DNA from: Nocardioides sediminis
Lineage (GTDB): Bacteria; Actinomycetota; Actinomycetes; Propionibacteriales; Nocardioidaceae
NCBI RefSeq assembly: GCF_003047295.1
Contig: NZ_PZYZ01000002.1
Span: 310,001-374,000, forward strand
Reading direction: 5' to 3'
DNA length: 64,000 nt
Below, in pieces: positions 42,292-50,870 of the stretch. How positions within the stretch are numbered: position 1 is the stretch's first letter; every line of letters starts with the position of its first letter. Below the pieces are notes generated by a model. That model saw only the letters and a list, made by a program, of their open reading frames with translations, was not told where the DNA came from and made no database searches. Made by a program: the position numbers and the translations under genes.

Positions 42292-43899
42292 ATGCGCAGC
42301 CTGGGTGAACGATGGGACGAGCGGACGGTCGGGATCGTCGGCGTGGTGGTGCTGATGGTGCTCGCCCTGCTGGCGGGCGGCGGCGTGGCCTCCCTGCTGT
42401 GGGCGGGGCGGGACGCACCGTCGGTCGCGGACGACGGCTGCACCGACTACCGCACGGTCGACATGGCGGTCTCGCCCGCCTTGTCCGGGGTGCTGATGCC
42501 GGCGATGTCCGAGATATCCCCGGCCTGCACGACGGTCAACGTCACCTACCGCACCGGCGGTGAGGTCGCGCTGGGCGTCGCCTCCGGGGGCAGGGCCCCG
42601 GACGTGTGGATCCCCGACGCGCGCTTCTGGATGACGCCGCTCTACCTCGGGGAGACCACCGAGGTCCGCACCGTGGCCCGCAGCGTGGCCCGGACGCCCG
42701 TCCTCCTCGTCGGCGGACCGGCCGCGCAGCGCTTCGGCTCGTGGGGGGAGGCCGAGGTGTCCGGGCTCGTCACCATGCCGGACCCGTCCACGACGACAGC
42801 CGGCTCGCTGGCGGTGGTCGCGCCGCAGTCCGAGGCGGCCTCGGTGGGTCGCAGCCTGGCCGCCGCCCGGCAGATGGTCGTGCCGTTCGCGCAGAAGTAC
42901 AGCGAGCGGCGGGCCGACGGGCTGGACGAGGACGTCAACATCGCCACGATCGGACCCGAGTCACCGCGCCTGCTCGTCACGACCGAGCAGCAGCTCGCCG
43001 GCGCCCAGCAGGACGCCACGCACCTGCGCGACCTGACCCCCGCGGTCGGCGCCCCCACCTTGGACTTCCCGATGGTGGTGCGCAAGCGGGCCGCCGAGGG
43101 CTCGGCCAAGACGGCTCGCGCCGTGCGGGAGTACCTCGCCTCCGACGAGGGACTGGCGGCCCTGCACAAGGAGGGACTCCGGGGGCCCGACGGACTCCCG
43201 GGACCGGACTCCCCGGCCGAGGTCTCGACCCTGATGCGGTCTCCCTCGCCCCGCGCGATCGCCGCGACCGTCCAGTCGTGGCGGACCCTCAGCGTGCCCT
43301 CCTCGATCCTCGCCGTGGTCGACGCCTCGGGTTCCATGGACGAGGAGAGCGGCGGGCGCACCCGGATGGAGGTGCTGGCCGAGGCGGCGGGCATCGGTCT
43401 CACGTTCCTGCCCGACCACGCCCGGGTCGGCCTCTGGACCTTCTCGACCGACCAGGGCGGTCCCGGGCAGGACTGGCGGGTGCTCGAGCCGATGGAGCGC
43501 CTCGACGAGCTGCGCTTCGGGCGGACCCAGCGCTACGCGCTCCGCGAGCGGGCTCGACAGCTGCCCGACATGACCGAGGGCGGCACCGCGCTCTACGCCA
43601 CCGCCCTGGCCGCCTACCGGCAGGCGGTCGTCGACTACCGCCCGGAGTACTCCAACGCGGTCGTCCTGATGACCGACGGCGCGGACGACGGCGCCGGTTC
43701 CCTCGAACGCCTGCTGGAGCGCCTGGAGGCGGCCAAGGACCCCGAGCGCCCCGTCCGGATCGTCGGCATCGCGATCGGGGCCGACGGCGACCTCGGCTCC
43801 CTGGAGCGGATGGCCGAGGTGACTGGCGGGCACGCCTACCTCGCGGAGCAGCCCGAGGACATCCTCGAGGTCTTCGCGCAGGCGGTGCTGTCCCGCTAG
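42292..43899 (+). CDS. Membrane-anchored substrate-binding plus VWA domain protein, paralogue 1
   Basis: A 535-residue extracytoplasmic protein: one N-terminal membrane helix (about 15-38), a periplasmic-binding-protein-like domain (about 50-330; starts with two-Cys CTDYRTV, SPALSGVLMP and PDVWIPDARFW) and a von Willebrand A domain. The metal site is intact: DASGSM at residues 344-349, the Thr in GGTALYAT and the Asp in LMTDGADD. GGGAGG nine bases before the ATG fixes the start. A second protein of the same build lies at 46781-48448. Proteins of this type are annotated as substrate-binding/VWA proteins; their role is unknown. It ends one base from the converging MaoC gene. Confidence 0.85.
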   Translation: MRSLGERWDERTVGIVGVVVLMVLALLAGGGVASLLWAGRDAPSVADDGCTDYRTVDMAVSPALSGVLMPAMSEISPACTTVNVTYRTGGEVALGVASGGRAPDVWIPDARFWMTPLYLGETTEVRTVARSVARTPVLLVGGPAAQRFGSWGEAEVSGLVTMPDPSTTTAGSLAVVAPQSEAASVGRSLAAARQMVVPFAQKYSERRADGLDEDVNIATIGPESPRLLVTTEQQLAGAQQDATHLRDLTPAVGAPTLDFPMVVRKRAAEGSAKTARAVREYLASDEGLAALHKEGLRGPDGLPGPDSPAEVSTLMRSPSPRAIAATVQSWRTLSVPSSILAVVDASGSMDEESGGRTRMEVLAEAAGIGLTFLPDHARVGLWTFSTDQGGPGQDWRVLEPMERLDELRFGRTQRYALRERARQLPDMTEGGTALYATALAAYRQAVVDYRPEYSNAVVLMTDGADDGAGSLERLLERLEAAKDPERPVRIVGIAIGADGDLGSLERMAEVTGGHAYLAEQPEDILEVFAQAVLSR

Positions 43900-43900
43900 G

Positions 43901-44353
43901 TCAGGGGAGGAGCAGGACCACGGTCTCGGCCACGCACGCGGGCTTGTCCCCGCCCTCGACCTCGATCGTGTAGCGCAGCAGCATCTGCTTGCCGGCCGGC
44001 AGGTCGGTCACCTCGCCCATCGCGACGTGTGCGCGTACCCGCGACCCCACACGCACCGGTGCGGGGAAGCGGACCTTGTTGACGCCGTAGTTGAGCTTGG
44101 CCCCCGGCGTCTCGAGCGAGAAGACCTGGCTGCCGAGGAACGGGACCAGCGACAGGGTGAGGTAGCCGTGGGCGATGGTGGCGCCGAACGGTCCGGTCGC
44201 GGCCCGCTCGGGGTCGACGTGGATCCACTGGTGGTCGCCGGTGGCCTCGGCGAACCTGTCGATGCGGTCCTGGTCGATCTCGAGCCAGTCGGAGGTGCCG
44301 AGGTCGGTGCCGGTCGCGGCCGCGACCTCGTCGAGGCTGGTGAAGGTGCGCAT
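43901..44353 (-). CDS. MaoC-like hydratase (hot-dog fold)
   Basis: A 150-residue R-specific enoyl-CoA hydratase/dehydratase-like protein. The hydratase-2 motif is present: FAEATGDHQWIHVDPERA (catalytic Asp and His near residues 40-45), then GATIAHGYLTLSL. A single domain of this size normally forms dimers. TATCCT (44367-44362) ends eight bases before the ATG, so the message is probably leaderless. It is divergent from add over only 33 bases. The substrate is likely a short or medium acyl-CoA, but nothing nearby identifies it. Confidence 0.88.
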   Translation of the reverse strand: MRTFTSLDEVAAATGTDLGTSDWLEIDQDRIDRFAEATGDHQWIHVDPERAATGPFGATIAHGYLTLSLVPFLGSQVFSLETPGAKLNYGVNKVRFPAPVRVGSRVRAHVAMGEVTDLPAGKQMLLRYTIEVEGGDKPACVAETVVLLLP

Positions 44354-44386
44354 GGCGGCCAAGGATAGGCCTGCGAGGATGGGCCC
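44354..44386. promoter_or_regulatory. Overlapping divergent promoters of the MaoC and add genes
   Basis: Only 33 bases separate two divergent start codons. TATCCT on the minus strand (44367-44362) and GAGGAT on the plus strand (44375-44380) each lie 6-8 bases before a start codon. Both -35 regions would then fall inside the opposite gene. Confidence 0.5.
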
Positions 44387-45460
44387 GTGACGACTCCCAC
44401 CCGCGACCAGGTACGCCGCGCCCCCAAGATCCTCCTTCACGACCACCTCGACGGCGGCCTGCGCCCGCAGACCATCATCGACCTCGCCGCCGACTGCGGC
44501 CACGAGCTGCCGGCCACCGAGGCCGGGGCCCTGGGCCGCTGGTTCACCGAGGCGGCCGACTCCGGTTCCCTGGTGCGCTACCTCGAGACCTTCGACCACA
44601 CCGTGGCCGTCATGCAGTCGGGGCCGGCCCTCACCCGGGTGGCCCGTGAGTGTGTCGAGGACCTGGTGGCGGACGGCGTGGTCTACGCCGAGGTCCGCTA
44701 CGCCCCCGAGCAGCACGTGGGCGGCGGCCTGACGCTCGACGAGGTCGTCGCCGCGGTCCAGGAGGGCTTCGACGCCGCGGTCGAGGCGGCGGAGGGGAGG
44801 ATCGTCGTACGTCAGCTGCTCACGGCGATGCGCCACCAGGCACGCTCGATGGAGATCGCCGAGCTCGCGGTCGCGTGGCGCGATCGCGGCGTGGCCGGCT
44901 TCGACATCGCGGGGGCCGAGGCGGGCTTCCCGCCCACCCGCCACCTGGACGCCTTCGAGTACCTCCAGCGCGAGAACGCGCACTTCACCATCCACGCCGG
45001 CGAGGCCTTCGGGCTGCCGTCGATCTGGCAGGCGATCCAGTGGTGCGGCGCCGACCGGCTCGGCCACGGCGTGCGCATCATCGACGACATCACCGTCCAC
45101 GACGACGGGGAGGTCGAGCTCGGCCGGCTCGCGGCGTACGTCCGGGACAAGCGCATCCCGCTGGAGATGTGCCCTGCCTCCAACGTGCAGACCGGCGCGG
45201 CCACCTCGATCGCCGAGCACCCGATCGGGCTGCTCACCCGCCTGCGCTTCCGGGTCACGGTCAACACCGACAACCGACTGATGAGCGGCACGTCGATGAC
45301 CGACGAGATGTACTCGCTGGTCGAGGCGTTCGGCTACGGCCTGCCCGACCTGCGGTGGTTCACGATCAACGCCATGAAGTCGGCGTTCCTGCCCTTCGAC
45401 GAGCGGCTCGACATCATCGACCGCATCATCAAGCCGGAGTACGCCGCGCTCATCGGGTGA
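44387..45460 (+). CDS. add: Adenosine deaminase
   Basis: Converts adenosine and deoxyadenosine to inosine and deoxyinosine for the purine phosphorylase at the window end. 357 residues, zinc TIM barrel: [12 protein letters not shown] (His-X-His ligands) near residue 17, [10 protein letters not shown] with the next His and catalytic Glu, [20 protein letters not shown] and [15 protein letters not shown] carrying the metal Asp. GAGGAT ends six bases before the GTG. Its last 11 bases overlap the converging gene at 45450. Confidence 0.96.
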   Translation: MTTPTRDQVRRAPKILLHDHLDGGLRPQTIIDLAADCGHELPATEAGALGRWFTEAADSGSLVRYLETFDHTVAVMQSGPALTRVARECVEDLVADGVVYAEVRYAPEQHVGGGLTLDEVVAAVQEGFDAAVEAAEGRIVVRQLLTAMRHQARSMEIAELAVAWRDRGVAGFDIAGAEAGFPPTRHLDAFEYLQRENAHFTIHAGEAFGLPSIWQAIQWCGADRLGHGVRIIDDITVHDDGEVELGRLAAYVRDKRIPLEMCPASNVQTGAATSIAEHPIGLLTRLRFRVTVNTDNRLMSGTSMTDEMYSLVEAFGYGLPDLRWFTINAMKSAFLPFDERLDIIDRIIKPEYAALIG

Positions 45461-46013
45461 CGGCGCGGCCGGGGCGGGTGACCACGGCCCAGGGCACCCG
45501 CCACCCGCCGCAGCCCGCCAGCCGGGCGTCGAGCCACTGCTCGCGGGTGAAGGTGGTGCGTCGCCCGCTGGCCGGCTCGTAGCAGGTCACCGAGCCGCCC
45601 TCCGCGGCCACGGCCAGCACGACGTGCCGCGGGGTCCACCGGTTGCCGACGTAGACCGGCGTCGGTCCGGTCCGCAGCGACGACACGAGCCAGTCGTACG
45701 CCGCCGCGCGGCGCCGCCGCAGCACGACGTAGCGGGCCCGGCCCCCGACGTGCCGGGCCAGGGCCCACGGGGCGGTGCCCAGCGCCCGCGCCCACGGGAG
45801 CTGCGCCCGTCCCCGCCAGTCCAGCGCACGGTTGGTCGAGCGGTGCGCCGCCCACACCTCGGCCGCGAAGCGTCCGCTCGCCGCGCCCGGGCCACCGCGG
45901 AGCACCTGGTCGCGGTAGCCCGGCGACTCCAGCATCCGCAGCGCGACCAGCACGGAGGGTCCGCAGGTGCGGCCGTCCGGCTGCGCGAGGCGCACGGGCC
46001 AGAACGAGGTCAC
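45450..46013 (-). CDS. Papain-like (C39-type) cysteine peptidase-like protein, cytosolic
   Basis: A 187-residue protein with the outline of a C39/papain-like fold: an early Cys in [15 protein letters not shown] (Cys 17), a later His in [13 protein letters not shown] (about residue 138) and CYEPASGR where C39 enzymes have Asp-Pro. No signal peptide or membrane helix. Tryptophan- and arginine-rich in the middle ([18 protein letters not shown]). The GTG start overlaps the stop of the kinase gene (GTGA), so the two proteins are made together, and its end overlaps add by 11 bases. Peptidase, transglutaminase-like or non-catalytic roles are all possible. Confidence 0.55.
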   Translation of the reverse strand: MTSFWPVRLAQPDGRTCGPSVLVALRMLESPGYRDQVLRGGPGAASGRFAAEVWAAHRSTNRALDWRGRAQLPWARALGTAPWALARHVGGRARYVVLRRRRAAAYDWLVSSLRTGPTPVYVGNRWTPRHVVLAVAAEGGSVTCYEPASGRRTTFTREQWLDARLAGCGGWRVPWAVVTRPGRAVTR

Positions 46014-46606
46014 GGTGCCAGTGTGACCAGCCGCGCGTAGGCCTCGTCCGGCGTCACCGGCTCGCACCCCCGGTGGACGGCGTGCGCGACGACCCGCCGC
46101 TGGTCGCGCAGCAGGGCGACCCCGCGTCGTACCAGGACGAGCGGCGGCTTGCGCCGCTCGCGCAGGTCCCGGGTGAGCCGCCGCCAGAAGGTGAGGACGG
46201 GGTGCTGGCGCACGCAGAAGGCCGCAGTGAGCAGGCCCGCCGTCGTGCAGCCCGGGACCACCTCCGGGGCGAAGATCCCCTCGGCCACGAACAGCCGGGC
46301 GTCGCCCAGGTCGAGGGTGCGTGACCCGGACCGGCCGTTGCTGGCGATCTCGTAGACCGGCACCTGCGCCCGTCCGTGGCGGCACAGGGCGTCGAGGGCC
46401 TCCAGCGCGTCCTCGAGCAGCCAGGAGTCGGGGTGGTCCCAGTCGACCAGGCCCGCGTTGGCGCCGTCGCCGATGCGGGGGAGCGTGGGGTCGTCGCCGT
46501 CCTTGTAGAAGTCGTCCAGCCGGAGCACCGGCAGGCCGAGGCGCTCGGCGAGGCGGGACTTGCCGGCGCCACTGGGACCGGCGAGGACGACGACCCGGGC
46601 GGGCAC
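46010..46606 (-). CDS. P-loop kinase, uridine kinase-like
   Basis: A 198-residue nucleoside-kinase-like P-loop protein. Walker A GPSGAGKSRLAERL is near residue 10; LRLDDFYKDGDDPTLP holds the Asp-Asp and Tyr-Lys typical of uridine kinase/phosphoribulokinase-fold enzymes; VDWDHPDSW and YEIASNGRSG follow the same plan; VAEGIFAPE is the Walker B-like strand. AGGAG six bases before the GTG at 46606 fixes the start; an upstream GTG at 46621 has none. Nucleoside salvage genes around it support a uridine/cytidine substrate. Confidence 0.75.
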   Translation of the reverse strand: MPARVVVLAGPSGAGKSRLAERLGLPVLRLDDFYKDGDDPTLPRIGDGANAGLVDWDHPDSWLLEDALEALDALCRHGRAQVPVYEIASNGRSGSRTLDLGDARLFVAEGIFAPEVVPGCTTAGLLTAAFCVRQHPVLTFWRRLTRDLRERRKPPLVLVRRGVALLRDQRRVVAHAVHRGCEPVTPDEAYARLVTLAP

Positions 46607-46780
46607 GCGAGACTCCTGCACGGGGGACCATTGTGCCGTGCCCGCGCGCCCCGGGCATGTCGGGAGAGGTGCCCCGCGGTGTCGTGCGCGTCACGGACTC
46701 CGCCATTCCCCCGCGGGAAGGGCACCTGTCGGCCTATCGTCAGCGCCGTCGGACACCCGATCCCCCCGAAAGGCCTCCCG

Positions 46781-48448
46781 ATGGGAACCAACAGTCATGC
46801 CCGCGCGACGTCGCGCACGGGCGCCGGTCTGCGCAACACGGCGATCGCCGTGACCACCGCCGTGGTGGCGGGCGTCGGCTGGCTCGGGTGGCAGGTCGTC
46901 TCGAACGAGCAGGTGCCGGTCGCCGGCGCCGCCAGCTGCGAGGCCGACCCGATCACGGTCACCGTCGCCCCCGTGCTCGAGGAGCTCATGGAGCAGGCGG
47001 CCGACCACCTCGCCGCCCGGGCCGGCTGCATCAACCTCGAGGTCACCGACGCGACCGTCGCCCAGGTCCAGGACGGGCTCGACGAGCTCGAGGAGCAGGA
47101 CCGCGACGCCGCGCTGCCGGACCTCTGGGTCCCCAGCTCGCCCGCCTGGCGCACGGTGCTGCAGCGGCTCGACTACACCGGTCGGGTCGAGGTCCCGGCG
47201 CTGGCCACCAGCCCGGTGGGCCTGGCCAGCGGTCGCGACGGGGCCGCCCCCGCGAGCTGGCTCGAGACCCTGGCCTCCGACCAGCTCGTGATGAGCGACC
47301 CGTCGGCCGACGGTGCCTCGGCGCACGCCCTGACCGCCGCCCTCTCCGAAGGAGTCGCGCTGGGTGAGGTGCAGAACAAGGTCGTCCCGATGGCGCAGAC
47401 GTTCGGCGAGCGGGTGACCTCGGGCGTCGAGGTCACCACCAACGCCGACGAGCTGCTGGCCGGCGAGTCGTGGCTGGTCCCGATCACCGAGCGGGACTTC
47501 GTCATCGCGCGCCGCGGCAACGAGGCCCTGCGGTGGAGCGCCCCGGCGACCGGCTCCCCGATGCTGAGCTACCCGCTGGTGGCCTCCCGGGCCCAGACCG
47601 GCATGACGATGGGGACCGGGTCGCTCGACCCGGTCCGCGCGGCGGCCGACGAGATCGCGGAGTTCTTCGCCACCGACGCGGTGCTCGACGAGATCACCGA
47701 CACCTACCTGCGTGGTCCCGACGGCGCCCCGCTGCCCGACGAGGCGGGGCCGCCCGCGGTGGAGCTCCTCGACGAGGCGAGCGCCCCCGAGGCGGACGCG
47801 GTGCTGCGGAACTTCCAGGTGCTCACCGTGCCGTCGAGCCTGCTGGCCGTCATCGACGCCTCGGAGTCGATGAACCTCGTGGCCGCGGGTGGCCAGACCC
47901 GGATGGACTTCGCCGTCAACGCGGCCCTCACCGCCCTCGACGCCTTCCCCGGCCACGCCCGGATCGGCATGTGGGCCTTCTCCACCGACCAGGGCAGGGC
48001 CGGCAAGGACTGGGTCGAGCTCGCTCCGCTGCGTCGCCTCGACGCCCCGGCCGACGGCGGCGGGAAGCACCTGAAGTTCCTGCGGGAGCAGTCAAACGTG
48101 CTGCCGACCCTCATCCGGGGCGGGACCGGTCTCTACGACACGGTGCTGGCCGGCTACAGCCAGGCGATGCGCGACTACAACGAGAACTACTACAACACCC
48201 TGGTGATCCTCACCGACGGCGCCAACGACGACCCCAGCTCGATCAGCCTCCAGACGCTGCTCAAGGAGCTCAGGTCGATGCACGACCCGGCCAGCCCGGT
48301 GCGCATCGTCGCGGTCGGCATCAGCCAGGAGGCCGACATGGCCGCGCTCGGCAAGATGGCCGAGGCCACCAGCGGCGGCGCGTTCCTCGCCGAGCAGCCG
48401 CAGGACATCCTCACGGTGCTCGCCACCTCGCTGCTCACCCGGGGCTGA
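46781..48448 (+). CDS. Membrane-anchored substrate-binding plus VWA domain protein, paralogue 2
   Basis: A 555-residue relative of the protein at 42292-43899 with the same order: N-terminal membrane helix (about 18-37), binding-protein-like domain (two-Cys start ASCEADPITV, then PDLWVPSSPAW) and a VWA domain. The metal motif DASESM is at residues 359-364, with TGLYDT and ILTDGANDD later. The two proteins share long collinear stretches, for example SVPSSILAVVDAS against TVPSSLLAVIDAS and LAEQPEDIL against LAEQPQDIL. The ribosome site before the ATG (AAAGG) is weak. A 48-base perfect palindrome ends the unit. Confidence 0.85.
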   Translation: MGTNSHARATSRTGAGLRNTAIAVTTAVVAGVGWLGWQVVSNEQVPVAGAASCEADPITVTVAPVLEELMEQAADHLAARAGCINLEVTDATVAQVQDGLDELEEQDRDAALPDLWVPSSPAWRTVLQRLDYTGRVEVPALATSPVGLASGRDGAAPASWLETLASDQLVMSDPSADGASAHALTAALSEGVALGEVQNKVVPMAQTFGERVTSGVEVTTNADELLAGESWLVPITERDFVIARRGNEALRWSAPATGSPMLSYPLVASRAQTGMTMGTGSLDPVRAAADEIAEFFATDAVLDEITDTYLRGPDGAPLPDEAGPPAVELLDEASAPEADAVLRNFQVLTVPSSLLAVIDASESMNLVAAGGQTRMDFAVNAALTALDAFPGHARIGMWAFSTDQGRAGKDWVELAPLRRLDAPADGGGKHLKFLREQSNVLPTLIRGGTGLYDTVLAGYSQAMRDYNENYYNTLVILTDGANDDPSSISLQTLLKELRSMHDPASPVRIVAVGISQEADMAALGKMAEATSGGAFLAEQPQDILTVLATSLLTRG

Positions 48449-48461
48449 CCGCCCACTCCGT

Positions 48462-48509
48462 ACGACGACACCGGCCCGGCGCGAGATCGCGCCGGGCCGG
48501 TGTCGTCGT
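48462..48509. terminator. Perfect 48-base palindromic terminator
   Basis: Two perfect 23-base arms (48462-48484 and 48487-48509) with a two-base centre lie between the VWA gene stop (13 bases away) and the end of the converging aldehyde dehydrogenase gene (23 bases). It is the longest perfect hairpin in the window and can act both ways. Confidence 0.9.
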
Positions 48510-48532
48510 CAGCGGGGTCGCCCCCGGCGACC

Positions 48533-49396
48533 TCAGATGCCGATCGGGTGCCAGACGGTCTTGGTCTCGAGCCAGTCGGTCATCCGGTCCGTGCCGGGCA
48601 CGGCCAGCCAGTCGGGCTCGGCGGCCGGCGCGCGGCGCACGCGCTTGAGGTTGTCCGCCGCGGCCACCTCGAGGGAGGTGGCGAGGTCGGCGTCCTCGAC
48701 ACCGGTCAGGTCGAGGCCGTTGACGTCCATGTGCGAGGCGAGCCACGGCGCGATCTCCGCGACCGAGCCGGTGAGCACGTTGACGACGCCGCCGGGCAGG
48801 TCGGAGGTGGCCATGACCTCGCCCAGGGTGATCGCGGTCAGCGGGTGCGGCTCGCTGGCGATCACCACGCAGGTGTTGCCGGTGGTGATCACCGGAGCCA
48901 CGACGCTGACCAGGCCGAGCAGCGGGCTGCGCGGGGCCACGACGGCCACGACACCGGTCGGCTCGGGGGAGGAGATGTTGAAGTAGGGCCCGGCGACCGG
49001 GTTGGCGGTGCCGACGACCTGGGTGATCTTGTCGGCCCAGCCGGCGTACCAGACAAGGCGGTCGATGGCGGCGTCGACGGCGGCGTTGGCCTTGGCGCCC
49101 GCGACGCCCTCGGAGGCGCGCAGCTCGGCGACGAACTGGTCGCGCCGGCCCTCGAGGACCTCGGCGATGCGGTAGACCACCTGGCCGCGGTTGTAGGCCG
49201 TGCGGCCCGACCAGCCGCCGAACGCCTTGCGCGCCGCGACGACGGCGTCCCGGGCGTCCTTGCGAGATGCCTGGGAGGCGTTGGCCTGGAGGGCGCCCTT
49301 GGCGTCGTTGACGACGTAGGAGCGGCCCGACTCAGAGCGGGGGAACTGACCGCCGATGTAGAGCTTGTAGGTCTTCTTCACGTCGATGCGCGCCAT
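48533..49396 (-). CDS. Half-length aldehyde dehydrogenase family protein without the catalytic region
   Basis: A 287-residue protein with the N-terminal NAD-binding part of aldehyde dehydrogenases: KLYIGGQFPRSESGRSY at the start, FGGWSGRTAYNRGQ, GVVAVVAPRSPLLGLVSVV (in place of the usual PWNFP) and LPGGVVNVLTGS. It stops soon after the strand that reads FTGSTEVG in the complete neighbour. The catalytic Cys and the Glu-Leu-Gly-Gly-Lys block are absent, as is the oligomerisation part. It is intact, in frame and translationally coupled (TGATG) to the full-length enzyme gene, so it looks like a kept protein, not decay. I recall a similar deoC-linked pair in Streptomyces. Confidence 0.75.
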   Translation of the reverse strand: MARIDVKKTYKLYIGGQFPRSESGRSYVVNDAKGALQANASQASRKDARDAVVAARKAFGGWSGRTAYNRGQVVYRIAEVLEGRRDQFVAELRASEGVAGAKANAAVDAAIDRLVWYAGWADKITQVVGTANPVAGPYFNISSPEPTGVVAVVAPRSPLLGLVSVVAPVITTGNTCVVIASEPHPLTAITLGEVMATSDLPGGVVNVLTGSVAEIAPWLASHMDVNGLDLTGVEDADLATSLEVAAADNLKRVRRAPAAEPDWLAVPGTDRMTDWLETKTVWHPIGI

Positions 49397-50862
49397 CAGG
49401 CGTCCGCTCCCTTCAGGTAGGCGGCGAGGCCGGGCAGGCCACCCTCGCGGCCGTAGCCCGACTCCTTGTAGCCGCCGAACGGCGACGTCGGGTCGAACTT
49501 GTTGAACGTGTTGGCCCACACCACGCCGGCGCGCAGGTGGTTGGCCATCCACAGGATGCGCGACCCCTTGTCGCTCCAGACGCCCGCGGAGAGGCCGTAC
49601 GGCGTGTTGTTGGCCTTCTCGACCGCCTCGTGGGGCGTGCGGAAGGTGAGCACCGAGAGCACGGGGCCGAAGATCTCCTCGCGCGCGATGCGGTGGGCCT
49701 GGGAGACGCCGGTGAAGATCGTCGGCGGGAACCAGAAGCCCTTGGTGGGCAGGTCGCAGGCGACCTCCCAGCGCTCGGCGCCCTCGGCGTCGCCGACCTC
49801 GGAGAGCTCGCGGATGCGCTTGAGCTGCTCGCCGGAGTTGATGGCGCCGATGTCGGTGTTCTTGTCGAGCGGGTCGCCCATGCGCAGGGTGGACATGCGG
49901 CGCTTGAGGCGCTCGAGCACCTCGTCGGCGACGTTCTCCTGCACGAGCAGGCGGGAACCGGCGCAGCAGACGTGGCCCTGGTTGAAGAAGATGCCGTTGA
50001 CGATGCCCTCGACGGCCTGGTCGACCGGCGCGTCGTCGAAGACGATGTTGGCCGCCTTGCCGCCGAGCTCGAGGGTGACCTTCTTGCGGGTGCCGGCGAC
50101 GGTGCGGGCGATCGCCTTGCCCACCTCGGTGGAGCCGGTGAAGGCCACCTTGTCGACGTCGGGGTGCGCCACGATCGCCTGGCCGGTCGCGCCGGCGCCG
50201 GTGACGATGTTGACGACGCCGGGCGGCAGGTCGGCCTGCTGGCAGATCTCCGCGAAGAGGAGCGCGGTCAGCGGGGTCGTCTCGGCCGGCTTGAGGACCA
50301 CCGTGTTGCCGGCGGCCAGGGCCGGGGCGACCTTCCAGGCGAGCATCAGCAGCGGGAAGTTCCACGGGATGACCTGGCCGGCCACGCCGTGGGGGCGCGG
50401 GTCGGCGCCGAGGCCGGCGTGGTCGAGCTTGTCGGCCCAACCGGCGTAGTAGAAGAAGTGCGCTGCGACGGTCGGGACGTCGACGTCGCGCGACTCCTTG
50501 ATGGGCTTGCCGTTGTCGATCGACTCCAGCACGGCGAGCTCGCGGCCGCGCTCCTGGATGATGCGCGCGATACGGAAGAGGTACTTCGCACGCTCGCTGC
50601 CGGGCATCCGCGACCAGACGCGGGTGTAGGCACGCCGGGCGGCCTTGACGGCCAGGTCGACGTCGGCCTCGTCGGCCTCGGCGACCTCGGCGAGGACCTC
50701 CTCGGTCGACGGGCTGATGGTCTTGAAGCTCCTGCCGTGGCCGTCGACGAACTCGCCGTCGACGAACAGGCCGTAGGAGGGCTTGATGTCGACGATCGAG
50801 CGCGACTCGGGGGCCGGGGCGTACTCGAAGAACGGGGTGGCGGTGTCGGGCACCTTGACCAT
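49396..50862 (-). CDS. Aldehyde dehydrogenase (NAD(P)-dependent), deoC-linked
   Basis: A 488-residue, full-length enzyme. NAD site VIPWNFPLLMLAWKVAPALA, FTGSTEVGKAIA, catalytic Glu in TLELGGKAANIVF and the catalytic Cys region FFNQGHVCCAGSRLLVQ are all present, followed by EEIFGPVLSVLTF and a C-terminal GGYKESGYGREGG. It lies eight bases after deoC, so the natural substrate is probably the acetaldehyde that DeoC releases; this is inference from position. The ATG is at 50862. Confidence 0.93.
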   Translation of the reverse strand: MVKVPDTATPFFEYAPAPESRSIVDIKPSYGLFVDGEFVDGHGRSFKTISPSTEEVLAEVAEADEADVDLAVKAARRAYTRVWSRMPGSERAKYLFRIARIIQERGRELAVLESIDNGKPIKESRDVDVPTVAAHFFYYAGWADKLDHAGLGADPRPHGVAGQVIPWNFPLLMLAWKVAPALAAGNTVVLKPAETTPLTALLFAEICQQADLPPGVVNIVTGAGATGQAIVAHPDVDKVAFTGSTEVGKAIARTVAGTRKKVTLELGGKAANIVFDDAPVDQAVEGIVNGIFFNQGHVCCAGSRLLVQENVADEVLERLKRRMSTLRMGDPLDKNTDIGAINSGEQLKRIRELSEVGDAEGAERWEVACDLPTKGFWFPPTIFTGVSQAHRIAREEIFGPVLSVLTFRTPHEAVEKANNTPYGLSAGVWSDKGSRILWMANHLRAGVVWANTFNKFDPTSPFGGYKESGYGREGGLPGLAAYLKGADA

Positions 50863-50870
50863 GATCTGCC

